Shown: piece by piece, positions 1-5,654 of the stretch
Position numbering within the stretch: position 1 is the stretch's first letter
How the letters are laid out: each line of letters opens with the position of its first letter
Assembly: GCA_934255105.1 (NCBI GenBank)
Contig: CAKQNH010000321.1
Coordinates: 1 to 6,054 of the forward strand
Source of the DNA: an uncultured Pirellulaceae bacterium
Lineage (GTDB): Bacteria; Planctomycetota; Planctomycetia; Pirellulales; Pirellulaceae
DNA: 6,054 nt
Reading direction: 5' to 3'
Program-made: the position numbers and the translations under genes
The notes under the pieces: generated by a model
What the model was told of the DNA's origin: nothing
Databases searched by the model: none
The model's input: only the letters and a program-made list of their open reading frames with translations

Positions 1-2228
1 AAGCCGCCGAGTTGGTTGAGACATTGGCGCGGGCCATGCAGGTCGCGCATCACAAAGGCATTTTGCATCGCGACCTAAAACCGTCCAACATACTCGTCTC
101 GAGCGCAGGGACACCGAAGATCTCTGACTTTGGACTGGCCAAGCAACTGGTCGACAATGACCAGGAGACGCGAACGGGCACCATCATGGGAACGCCCAGC
201 TATATGTCGCCTGAGCAAGCCCGAGGAGAGACCAATTCGCTCACGCCGGCTACCGATCAGTACTCGCTGGGGGCCATTCTCTATGCCTGCCTGACGAGCC
301 GGCCACCGTTCATGTCGGCTTCCGCCATCGATACGATCAGCCAAGTAGTCCATAATGATCCTGTGCCGCTACGACAATTGTCGAACTCAATACCGGCCGA
401 CTTGGAAACGATTTGTCTCAAGACACTGCAAAAAGATCCCGCCAAACGCTACGCCGACTGCACCGAATTGGCCGACGACCTGCGACGTTTCTGCAATGGA
501 GAACCGATTCGAGCACGTCCCGTCAGTCGCTCGGAAAAAGTGGTGCGTTGGTGCCGTCGCAATCCATCGGTGGCCATTCCCAGTGGATTAGCAGCAGGTT
601 TGATTCTGGCCGTTGCCCTCATTTCCTCCTGGGCTTGGTCGGCCACTGCAGCGCAGGCTGCGGTCATCGCCCATGAGCGGGATAACGTCAAGGAGCAACG
701 CGACGCGGCCAATGAAGCAACCCAACGTGCCATTGAGGCAGCTAAAATCGCCGACGCGGCGAAAATAGTTGCCAATGAGCGGCGAGATTTCGCATTAGAG
801 CAGACGCGCCTCGCCGAAAAACAAGCTCTGCTGGCTCTTGAGAGCATGCAGTTTGTGTTGACAAAGGTGGATACAGAGCTAAAGAAGCTGCCGGGTGTTT
901 CGGAAGTTCGCTTAGAAGTACTCCAAGCCTTGTCCAAAAAATGGGACGAGTTGGATATCGAACTAACGGGTGGATTGCGGAGCGAAGCGATGTCCACCAG
1001 GATGGATATCCGCTATCGAATCGGCGATGTGCTCGAAGAACTAGGTAGGTTCGCAGAAGCAGATCGCGAATACACGAGTCTGGTCGAGTTGGCAAAGCAA
1101 CGCATCGCGTTGATGGGTAGAAACCGGCTGACAATTGGGAATCTCGCATCAGCGCTGCTAAAAAAGGCTGGGACGGCGAGGAAGTTGACGGACAACAGTA
1201 AAGCAACGATAGACTTGCTGACTCAGGCCGAAGCACTTTATCAGGAAATTATCGATCAACATTTGCCCGAAGAGTTGGCTCAACAGAGAGGGGCTTATAC
1301 AGAATTCGCAGCCGTTAAACAAAATTTGGCAACCGCCTATCTTAGCCTATCACATATCCGACAGGCGCAAGAGCAGTTCGCAGGAAGCTATGCCGCCCAC
1401 ATCCAGGCCGTCGAAACGTTCCAACTGGAGCCCGGCTTCGATCAACTCTCGCAGGCCAAACAAGCGACCAAGTCTTATAGATATCAAGCGGAAGTGGACC
1501 GTGCCGGAATGGGGTTGGCTTACGTATCCTTACGACTCGGTGATACCGATCAATGTATTGAGGTCTATGAAAAGGCGATTGCGTCGCAGAGAAAATTTGC
1601 CAACATGCTACCAAAAGTGTTGTCTCTGAAAAGCGATTTGGCCGACTCTCTAAAACTATATGGCAAATGTCTGATCTGGGGAGATCGCTGGGACAAGGCC
1701 GACAGCGTGCTGCGCGAAGCGGTGCAACTGAACCAAGAAGTCGTCGAGGCGGATCCGCAGAAGGTGTACTACAAAAGCGGGCTGGCGGATGCGTGTTATT
1801 TTCTCGCCACCCTGCGCGACCTGCAAGGCCACGCTGACGAAGCGCTCAGCCTGTTCGAACGCTCGCGGTTGCTCCGCAAGGAACTCTACGACACCTCGCC
1901 CGATAGCAAGAGCTCTAGGAATCTAATGCTCTCCGAAGCGCGAGTGGGAAATGCTGACGCCGCCTCCGAGTTGATCGCTAAGCTGGGCGAACAAGAAGAG
2001 TCAGACGGCGATTTGCATTTGGATCGCGCTCGCGCGCTGGCCCAACTCGCGCGCGCCCAGCAGGACTCGGGCAAGAGCAAAACTTGGGTCGATCAAAGCC
2101 TAGCCGCACTCGAACTGGCCGTTGAAAAGGGGTTTACCGAAGCCTACCGCATCGAGGCCGAAGATGATTTGGAGCCGATTCGCAAGGAGCGACGCTATCT
2201 TGATTTGGTAGAAGCCCTCGCAAAGTAG
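1..2228 (+). CDS. Membrane Ser/Thr protein kinase with C-terminal TPR-like region (5' end missing)
   Basis: This is the C-terminal part of a Hanks-type (PknB-like) Ser/Thr kinase that would phosphorylate proteins from the cytoplasmic face of the membrane. The frame is open from nt 3, and the N-lobe with the ATP-binding glycine loop and lysine lies off the left edge. Visible kinase motifs are HRDLKPSN (catalytic Asp at nt 72-74), DFG (nt 126-134) and GTPSYMSPEQA in the activation/P+1 segment, followed by DQYSLGAILY. All catalytic residues that fall inside the window are intact. After the kinase domain come a basic stretch (RWCRRNP) and a hydrophobic segment at about nt 570-640, probably one transmembrane helix. 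An Ala/Glu-rich coiled coil follows at about nt 650-870. The rest, about nt 1000-2220, is helical with several TPR-like pairs such as GDVLEELGRFAEADREY and LATLRDLQGHADEALSLFE. This part is likely extracytoplasmic and may bind proteins. The substrate is unknown. The stop is TAG at 2226-2228. Confidence 0.95.
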   Translation, partial: AAELVETLARAMQVAHHKGILHRDLKPSNILVSSAGTPKISDFGLAKQLVDNDQETRTGTIMGTPSYMSPEQARGETNSLTPATDQYSLGAILYACLTSRPPFMSASAIDTISQVVHNDPVPLRQLSNSIPADLETICLKTLQKDPAKRYADCTELADDLRRFCNGEPIRARPVSRSEKVVRWCRRNPSVAIPSGLAAGLILAVALISSWAWSATAAQAAVIAHERDNVKEQRDAANEATQRAIEAAKIADAAKIVANERRDFALEQTRLAEKQALLALESMQFVLTKVDTELKKLPGVSEVRLEVLQALSKKWDELDIELTGGLRSEAMSTRMDIRYRIGDVLEELGRFAEADREYTSLVELAKQRIALMGRNRLTIGNLASALLKKAGTARKLTDNSKATIDLLTQAEALYQEIIDQHLPEELAQQRGAYTEFAAVKQNLATAYLSLSHIRQAQEQFAGSYAAHIQAVETFQLEPGFDQLSQAKQATKSYRYQAEVDRAGMGLAYVSLRLGDTDQCIEVYEKAIASQRKFANMLPKVLSLKSDLADSLKLYGKCLIWGDRWDKADSVLREAVQLNQEVVEADPQKVYYKSGLADACYFLATLRDLQGHADEALSLFERSRLLRKELYDTSPDSKSSRNLMLSEARVGNADAASELIAKLGEQEESDGDLHLDRARALAQLARAQQDSGKSKTWVDQSLAALELAVEKGFTEAYRIEAEDDLEPIRKERRYLDLVEALAK

Positions 2229-2276
2229 CGCGGTTGTCCCCAACCGTTTAAATTGTAGCGCGGTTGTCCCCAACCG
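2225..2276. repeat. Duplicated hairpin repeat at the kinase stop codon (30-bp period)
   Basis: Two identical 22-nt copies lie at 2225-2246 and 2255-2276. Each contains the inverted repeat CGGTTG-TCCC-CAACCG (2231-2246 and 2261-2276), a 6-bp stem with a 4-nt loop. The kinase stop TAG is part of the first copy. Each copy is followed by an AT-rich stretch (TTTAAATTG, then ATTAAAATTTT). The pair could therefore act as a weak transcription terminator or mRNA 3'-end stabiliser. It could equally be a REP-like dispersed element inserted or expanded behind the gene. Identity of the two copies suggests recent duplication or an element kept uniform across the genome. Confidence 0.85.
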
Positions 2277-2313
2277 ATTAAAATTTTGACATATTAAGCA
2301 ATTCGAAGCCATG

Positions 2314-2334
2314 AACCCTTGAGGCATGGGTTTT
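2314..2334 (+). terminator. Weak hairpin plus short T-run before the DUF1559 gene
   Basis: AACCC (2314-2318) can pair with GGGTT (2328-2332) across a 9-nt loop, and a T-run continues to 2334. An alternative fold pairs CCATG (2309-2313) with CATGG (2325-2329). The stem is short, so this is only a candidate terminator or leader structure. It overlaps the possible upstream start codon at 2326. A perfect -35-like TTGACA lies at 2286-2291, but I see no good -10 box at the right distance. Confidence 0.2.
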
Positions 2335-2364
2335 ATATTGCTTCAGTTCCAATTTTTTTTCACC

Positions 2365-3462
2365 ATGAATAATTTCTATTTCGTCTACAAAAAAGAAATT
2401 GCTATTGATTGTCCTAAGCGCACTCGCGCGGCGAGGTCGCGCTCACGACCTGGCTTCACGCTAGTGGAACTCTTGGTTGTGATCGCGGTCATTGGCATCT
2501 TGGTGGGCCTGTTGCTGCCCGCCGTGCAAGCCGCCAGAGAGGCAGCCCGTCGCATGCAGTGCACGAATCATCTGAAACAGTTGGCCTTGGCTGCGATCAA
2601 TTTTGAAAGCAGCTACAAGCGTTTTCCTCCGGGCTATTTGGGATCCAGCCACACCGTAACCATTTCCGATGCGCCCGCAGACGCCCCCTTGGGGCGCCAA
2701 TGGATTGGGCTGTTTCCGTACATCTTTCCCTATATCGAGCAGTCGGTCATCTATGATGTTTATCCCTCGTCGCGAGAGTTGAACCCCGATCGCCGCGTCT
2801 CCTCGCTACCGGCCAGCAGTGCTGCGAGGTTTGCCCCATGGTGGAACGACGACGATGGGGATCCTAGCGACATGGATACGTTGTGGGACGCAGCGCAGTT
2901 CCGCTTAAGTTTCATGCTCTGTCCATCGGATGATGCGTATGGGAACTCAGTGGCCAACGCATCGCGGTTGCATACCTACGGTGGCAACGGTGCGACGACG
3001 GCTACCGTCACCGTCAATGGTTTTAGTGTCGCTGAAACTCCCAGCCTGGGTCGCACCAATTATCTAGGAGTCGCGGGGGGCATGGGGAAGACTGAAACCA
3101 GTTGGCAGCAGTGGATTGGTGTTTTTCACAATCGTTCCAAAACCAAATTCGGCAACATTTCCGATGGCACGTCCAACACACTATTGTTTGGTGAAGTAAC
3201 CGGATCGTGGACCAACTCAGCAAAACCCACTGGGCGGACATGGTCTTTCACTTGGAACAATGGACCTCTGCCAACGGGTTGGGGCATCGGTGGCTCGACA
3301 CCTCACACGTACAATCGCTTCAATAGCATTCATTCTGGCAAGGTTATCAATTTCGCTTTGGCCGACGGTTCGATCCACGGGATATCTCCCACCATGGACA
3401 ACAACGTATTTCTTTATCTGTCCAGCATGGCGGACGGTCGTGTAGCCTCGCTGGAGAATTGA
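2365..3462 (+). CDS. DUF1559 family protein with prepilin-type N-terminus
   Basis: This is a 365-residue protein of the DUF1559 family, which is abundant in planctomycetes and of unknown exact role. Members resemble type IV pseudopilins and are thought to be processed by prepilin peptidase and held in the membrane or exported. A basic 30-residue leader ends in PG, followed by FTLVELLVVIAVIGILVGLL. Cleavage is expected between G30 and F31, with the conserved Glu at E35. The family signature AVQAAREAARRMQC follows at residues 53-66. Near the C-terminus, at residues 323-335, is the family's H...DG motif (HSGKVINFALADG). Here 10 residues separate H and D rather than the usual 9. Start choice: an in-frame ATG at 2326 would add 13 hydrophobic residues, but its GAGG sits only 1 nt away, too close to act as a ribosome-binding site. 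ATG 2365 gives a more typical leader but has no clear Shine-Dalgarno sequence. The start is therefore uncertain; the family call is firm. Confidence 0.93.
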   Translation: MNNFYFVYKKEIAIDCPKRTRAARSRSRPGFTLVELLVVIAVIGILVGLLLPAVQAAREAARRMQCTNHLKQLALAAINFESSYKRFPPGYLGSSHTVTISDAPADAPLGRQWIGLFPYIFPYIEQSVIYDVYPSSRELNPDRRVSSLPASSAARFAPWWNDDDGDPSDMDTLWDAAQFRLSFMLCPSDDAYGNSVANASRLHTYGGNGATTATVTVNGFSVAETPSLGRTNYLGVAGGMGKTETSWQQWIGVFHNRSKTKFGNISDGTSNTLLFGEVTGSWTNSAKPTGRTWSFTWNNGPLPTGWGIGGSTPHTYNRFNSIHSGKVINFALADGSIHGISPTMDNNVFLYLSSMADGRVASLEN

Positions 3463-3473
3463 TCGCTCGGAGA

Positions 3474-3510
3474 AATTTGCCAATCGCACAATTTACCAAT
3501 CGCACAATTT
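3474..3510. repeat. 16-bp tandem repeat between the DUF1559 and lipoprotein genes
   Basis: Two 16-bp units, AATTTGCCAATCGCAC (3474-3489) and AATTTACCAATCGCAC (3490-3505), differ at one base, and a third partial unit AATTT follows (3506-3510). The array begins 11 bp after the DUF1559 stop and lies 24 bp upstream of the next gene's ribosome-binding site. It could be slippage-generated, or a pair of half-turn-spaced protein sites; the sequence does not decide. Confidence 0.85.
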
Positions 3511-3534
3511 GGTGATGTTCAAAGAATCTCGGAC

Positions 3535-3540
3535 GGGGAG
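3535..3540 (+). promoter_or_regulatory. Shine-Dalgarno GGGGAG for the small lipoprotein gene
   Basis: GGGGAG lies 6 nt before ATG 3547 but only 2 nt before the overlapping ATG at 3543. It therefore selects the 3547 frame, which encodes a lipoprotein-like signal peptide; the 3543 frame stops after 18 codons. Confidence 0.65.
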
Positions 3541-3546
3541 AAATGC

Positions 3547-3708
3547 ATGAAATCAATCTGGCTATTGTTGGTCGTTGTTTGCGCGGGCTGCGGTGCTAAG
3601 GACGCTGCCAGCCGACCTGATAGTTATCCAGCAGCCCCAAGATCCGATCAGTTGTCGATTGAGGGGGCGGGAAACAGGAGTGGCGAATCGCTGGGGACGC
3701 CTCGCTAG
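3547..3708 (+). CDS. Small putative lipoprotein (53 aa)
   Basis: A 53-codon frame begins with MKSIWLLLVVVCAGCGAK: one Lys, a hydrophobic core, then a lipobox-like CAG|C with the candidate lipidated Cys at residue 15. The -3 position is Cys rather than the usual Leu/Val/Ile, so the lipobox is not ideal. The remaining 38 residues are polar and rich in Ser, Pro, Gly and Ala, with no recognisable domain. A Shine-Dalgarno sequence at 6-nt spacing supports the start. The gene sits 84 bp after a DUF1559 gene, and in planctomycetes such genes are often followed by a small lipoprotein gene (family knowledge, not searched here). Those partners are usually longer, so this may be a short version or a truncated remnant. 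I found no continuation in the other two frames. The product is probably exported and membrane-anchored; its function is unknown. Confidence 0.6.
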   Translation: MKSIWLLLVVVCAGCGAKDAASRPDSYPAAPRSDQLSIEGAGNRSGESLGTPR

Positions 3709-3843
3709 GCAAGGCGGCGCAGCGAGCTTCTTCTGGGGGGGCGGAAATATGGCCGTTGCGCATCCCCACATGCCAGCGATGGATTACAATGCGAGCAGCG
3801 CATCGCTACTTCTCTGCAATCTTCACCGCCGCTGCTCGTTGTT

Positions 3844-3847
3844 AGGA
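3844..3847 (+). promoter_or_regulatory. Shine-Dalgarno AGGA fixing the NHL-protein start
   Basis: AGGA sits 6 nt before ATG 3854. Upstream the same frame stays open as far as about 3575, but that extension overlaps the small lipoprotein gene and would bury a good signal peptide. The site therefore supports 3854 as the true start. Confidence 0.55.
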
Positions 3848-3853
3848 ACTAAC

Positions 3854-4951
3854 ATGCTTGTTCGTTGGATGGCCGCACTGCTATTACTGTCTGGTCTAAC
3901 CGCTAGCGTTCTTGCTCAATCGCCCCATCGTGGGCTGCGTACTATCGCGGGCAATGGCGAGTCGTCGCGAGCGCGCGATGTGGCACCGGCGCTGGAGACG
4001 TCGCTGTCGAATCCGTTTGGCGTCCAACCCGCGCCCGATGGCAGCTTGATCATTGCGTCCTTCGACCAGCACGTGTTGTATCGGCTCGACTCCAGCTACA
4101 ACCGTCTAGAGCGGATTTGCGGCACGGGCACCGCTGGGCAGTCGGGTAAGGGAGGCGAACACCCGACCAACGTCGCGCTCAATCAACCTCATGAAGTGCA
4201 GATCGACGCCCAGGGGAATATCTATGTGGCGGACACGGCCAATCATCGCGTGGGGAAAATCGACGCGGCTACCGGCAGATGGAGCGTGGTCGCGGGGACC
4301 GGCGTGGCTGGCTTTTCAGGTGACCGACATCGCGCCGTCGATGCCCAATTCGATCAGGCCTACAGCATCGCCCTCGACGATCAAGATCTGTACATCGCCG
4401 ATTTGGGCAACCACCGCATTCGGCACGTCGACCTACGCAGTGGAGTTATTGAAACCATCTGCGGTACCGGAGAGCGAGCGGTCCCCGTCGATGGCCAGCC
4501 CGCTATCAAGCAACCGCTGGCCGGTCCGCGATCGCTGGCCGTCGATACCAATTTTCTGTGGGTTGTGTTGCGCGAGGGGAATAGCGTGTGGAAGATCGAC
4601 CGCCGCGATGGCAAGATCTACCACGTGGCGGGGACGGGGAAGAAGGGGTTTTCCGGCGACGACGGCGAGGCTCGCTTGGCGCGGCTCAATGGCCCCAAGG
4701 GGATCGCCATCCAGCCCGGCATGGCGGCTTATATCGCCGACACCGAAAATCATGCCATCCGTCGCATCGATTTGCGCAGCGGGCGCATCGCGACCGTGGT
4801 GGGGTCGCCACAAGGGGAGGGGGGCTTCAATGGCGATGGCGACAACCTGACCCAGCGTCTGCTCAAACGCCCGCACGGAGTGAGCCTGCTTCCAAGCGGA
4901 TCGCTGCTGATAGGCGATTCAGAGAATCATCGCTTGCGACTGGCAGAGTGA
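3854..4951 (+). CDS. Secreted NHL-repeat beta-propeller protein
   Basis: This 365-residue protein starts with a Sec-type signal peptide: MLVRW, a Leu/Ala-rich core, and a likely cut after SVLA at residue 21. It is then almost entirely NHL repeats. Six repeats can be read at about residues 51-79, 109-137, 166-193, 222-249, 278-306 and 337-364. Most follow the pattern P-x-G-[VI] ... [LI]-[YL]-[IV]-A-D ... N-H-x-[IV]-x-[KR]-[IV]-D. Examples are GNIYVADTANHRVGKID (repeat 2) and YIADLGNHRIRHVD (repeat 3). The linkers carry GTG...GFSGD-type loops. Six repeats would close one six-bladed propeller, so the protein appears complete. Repeat 4 is the most diverged, with WVVLREGNSVWKID in place of the AD/NH signature. 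NHL propellers are usually binding scaffolds, and some have lyase activity; no catalytic signature is evident, so the ligand or role is unknown. The cell location is probably periplasmic or extracellular. The start is chosen by signal peptide and Shine-Dalgarno sequence. Confidence 0.92.
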   Translation: MLVRWMAALLLLSGLTASVLAQSPHRGLRTIAGNGESSRARDVAPALETSLSNPFGVQPAPDGSLIIASFDQHVLYRLDSSYNRLERICGTGTAGQSGKGGEHPTNVALNQPHEVQIDAQGNIYVADTANHRVGKIDAATGRWSVVAGTGVAGFSGDRHRAVDAQFDQAYSIALDDQDLYIADLGNHRIRHVDLRSGVIETICGTGERAVPVDGQPAIKQPLAGPRSLAVDTNFLWVVLREGNSVWKIDRRDGKIYHVAGTGKKGFSGDDGEARLARLNGPKGIAIQPGMAAYIADTENHAIRRIDLRSGRIATVVGSPQGEGGFNGDGDNLTQRLLKRPHGVSLLPSGSLLIGDSENHRLRLAE

Positions 4952-5202
4952 CGTCGCGTGCTGCGAAGTAGTGGCATTTGCGACCTTTCATTAAGAAACC
5001 TGCAAATAAACCCTGGATTTCGACCGACCACACGCATACTATGAGTTTGGTTCCGCAGTCGCTCCAGCTAGCAGCGGTGGCAGGCTTAGTTGGCCTATAC
5101 CATTCGACCTGCAAAGTTGTTACCAACGTCGACCGACTGGGCTGGAACTTAGAATAAATGCATTCCCGAGTTGACGTGTGCGGCTAGGATCTCCGAACTA
5201 TA

Positions 5203-5238
5203 GCAACGGTGGACGGGAATAACGCAGCGGCGGACGGG
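5203..5238. repeat. Imperfect 15-bp direct repeat (21-bp period)
   Basis: GCAACGGTGGACGGG (5203-5217) and GCAGCGGCGGACGGG (5224-5238) match at 13 of 15 positions with a 21-bp period, about two helical turns. CTATAG flanks the block at 5198-5203 and again at 5265-5270. The GGCGGACGGGTG string superficially resembles a segment of 16S rRNA, but its surroundings do not. Confidence 0.6.
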
Positions 5239-5287
5239 TGCTACTATGCAGTAGGGTTGATAACCTATAGCGTTAGAGCGGCTGGCA

Positions 5288-5327
5288 CCGGTCTGGGAGA
5301 CTGGTTAGTACTGACACTAAAATTTTT
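5288..5327 (+). terminator. Double hairpin followed by AATTTTT (terminator-like)
   Basis: CCGGTCT (5288-5294) pairs with AGACTGG (5298-5304) across GGG, with one G-T pair; A5287-T5305 can add one more pair. Directly after, TTAGT (5305-5309) can pair with ACTAA (5316-5320), and AATTTTT ends at 5327. A hairpin followed by a T-run fits a Rho-independent terminator read on the + strand, but it lies about 340 bp past the NHL stop. It could instead be part of a REP-like dispersed repeat. Confidence 0.35.
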
Positions 5328-5427
5328 CCTTTAGGCTCGATCCCGAGGACACGGATGCCCGGACTCGAATGCCCACCCGCTACTTTGGTTGACCGTGCAC
5401 CCCTGCGGTGCCGTGTTTTCCAGAGTT

Positions 5428-5458
5428 GTGTTTTACATAGACCGTGTTTTACATAGAC
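5428..5458. repeat. 16-bp-period direct repeat GTGTTTTACATAGAC
   Basis: A 15-nt sequence is repeated exactly at 5428-5442 and 5444-5458. A shorter relative (GTGTTTT) lies at 5413-5419. The second copy runs into a small inverted repeat, ACATA-GAC-TATGT (5451-5463). Each copy contains TTTACA, a near-match to a sigma70 -35 box. With TAGACT at 5454-5459 the first copy would give a 16-nt spacer, a weak promoter candidate on the clpX strand. Confidence 0.8.
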
Positions 5459-5462
5459 TATG

Positions 5463-5494
5463 TAGACACAGTAGATAGACACAAAATAGACACA
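5463..5494. repeat. Three TAGACACA direct repeats
   Basis: TAGACACA occurs at 5463-5470, 5476-5483 and 5487-5494, with start-to-start spacings of 13 and 11 bp. The spacing is close to one helical turn, so bound proteins would lie on roughly one face of the DNA. It adjoins the 16-bp-period repeat. It could be a regulator-binding array or simple-sequence drift. Confidence 0.6.
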
Positions 5495-5588
5495 GCGGAC
5501 TGGGTCATGCGAGGATCCTCGAGCGACATTACGTGATAGCCCAATTCGTAAAAGGGGTAGGCAGGCCGACGAGCGACGGTTCAGTCCA

Positions 5589-5602
5589 GAACTGGCCAGT
5601 TC
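5589..5602. promoter_or_regulatory. Perfect 14-bp palindrome upstream of clpX (candidate operator)
   Basis: GAACTGGCCAGTTC is a perfect inverted repeat ending 52 nt before the clpX ATG. Its length and position fit a dimeric repressor site or an mRNA-leader hairpin. GAAC-N6-GTTC recalls the Gram-positive LexA box, but that has a 4-nt spacer, so I do not assign it to LexA. It sits inside a wider inverted repeat, GGGTAG (5555-5560) with CTACCC (5612-5617), which could form a larger leader structure. Confidence 0.4.
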
Positions 5603-5640
5603 CGATGCGGGCTACCCAATTTAACGAACAACATCGAGCA

Positions 5641-5646
5641 AAGGAG
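5641..5646 (+). promoter_or_regulatory. Shine-Dalgarno AAGGAG for clpX
   Basis: AAGGAG lies 8 nt before ATG 5655, a strong ribosome-binding site at standard spacing that fixes the clpX start. Confidence 0.85.
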
Positions 5647-5654
5647 TCGTGTGT

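Larger units (their letters stand above)
4952..5654. other. Long intergenic region upstream of clpX, no convincing gene
   Basis: About 700 bp lies between the NHL stop and the clpX start. I see no intact protein gene or recognisable RNA gene on either strand. Just after the NHL stop, GTCGC (4953-4957) can pair with GCGAC (4980-4984), but the loop is long and the T-tract poor, so it is a weak terminator at best. From about 5200 to 5500 there is a dense run of short hairpins and direct repeats. Examples are CTACT-ATGC-AGTAG (5241-5254), GGTT-GAT-AACC (5255-5265), CTCG-ATCC-CGAG (5336-5347) and GCACC-N5-GGTGC (5397-5411). Two perfect palindromes lie nearer clpX: CGAGGATCCTCG (5510-5521) and a 14-bp one at 5589-5602. 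The clpX promoter must lie somewhere here, but no consensus -35/-10 pair stands out. Confidence 0.7.

Noticed and set aside
3575..3853. Longer NHL protein using an upstream in-frame start
   Set aside because: The extension overlaps the lipoprotein frame, shows no domain and would place a clear signal peptide in the interior. AGGA before 3854 supports the shorter form.
4863..5126. Reverse-strand 87-codon frame overlapping the end of the NHL gene
   Set aside because: Half of it is the antisense of a well-supported gene, and the rest has no domain, signal peptide or ribosome-binding site.
5041..5157. 38-codon forward frame starting MSLVPQSLQLAAVAGL, ending in TAA just before another ATG
   Set aside because: It has no Shine-Dalgarno sequence, no recognisable family and a length expected by chance in 700 bp of non-coding DNA.
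5224..5240. Possible 16S rRNA fragment (GGCGGACGGGTG)
   Set aside because: The match is about a dozen bases, and flanking sequence does not continue as rRNA; it is explained by the local direct repeat.
5288..5355. tRNA-like pieces: a 5-bp stem with a 7-nt CTGGGAG loop (would read as a GGG anticodon) and a CTCGATC T-loop-like sequence
   Set aside because: There is no D-arm, the T-stem has a mismatch, and no strand pairs with the expected 3' acceptor GACACGG at the right place upstream. The anticodon-like arm folds better as a longer simple hairpin.
5273..5482. Reverse-strand 69-codon frame through the repeat block
   Set aside because: Its codons simply read through the direct repeats and hairpins; there is no ribosome-binding site or recognisable motif.
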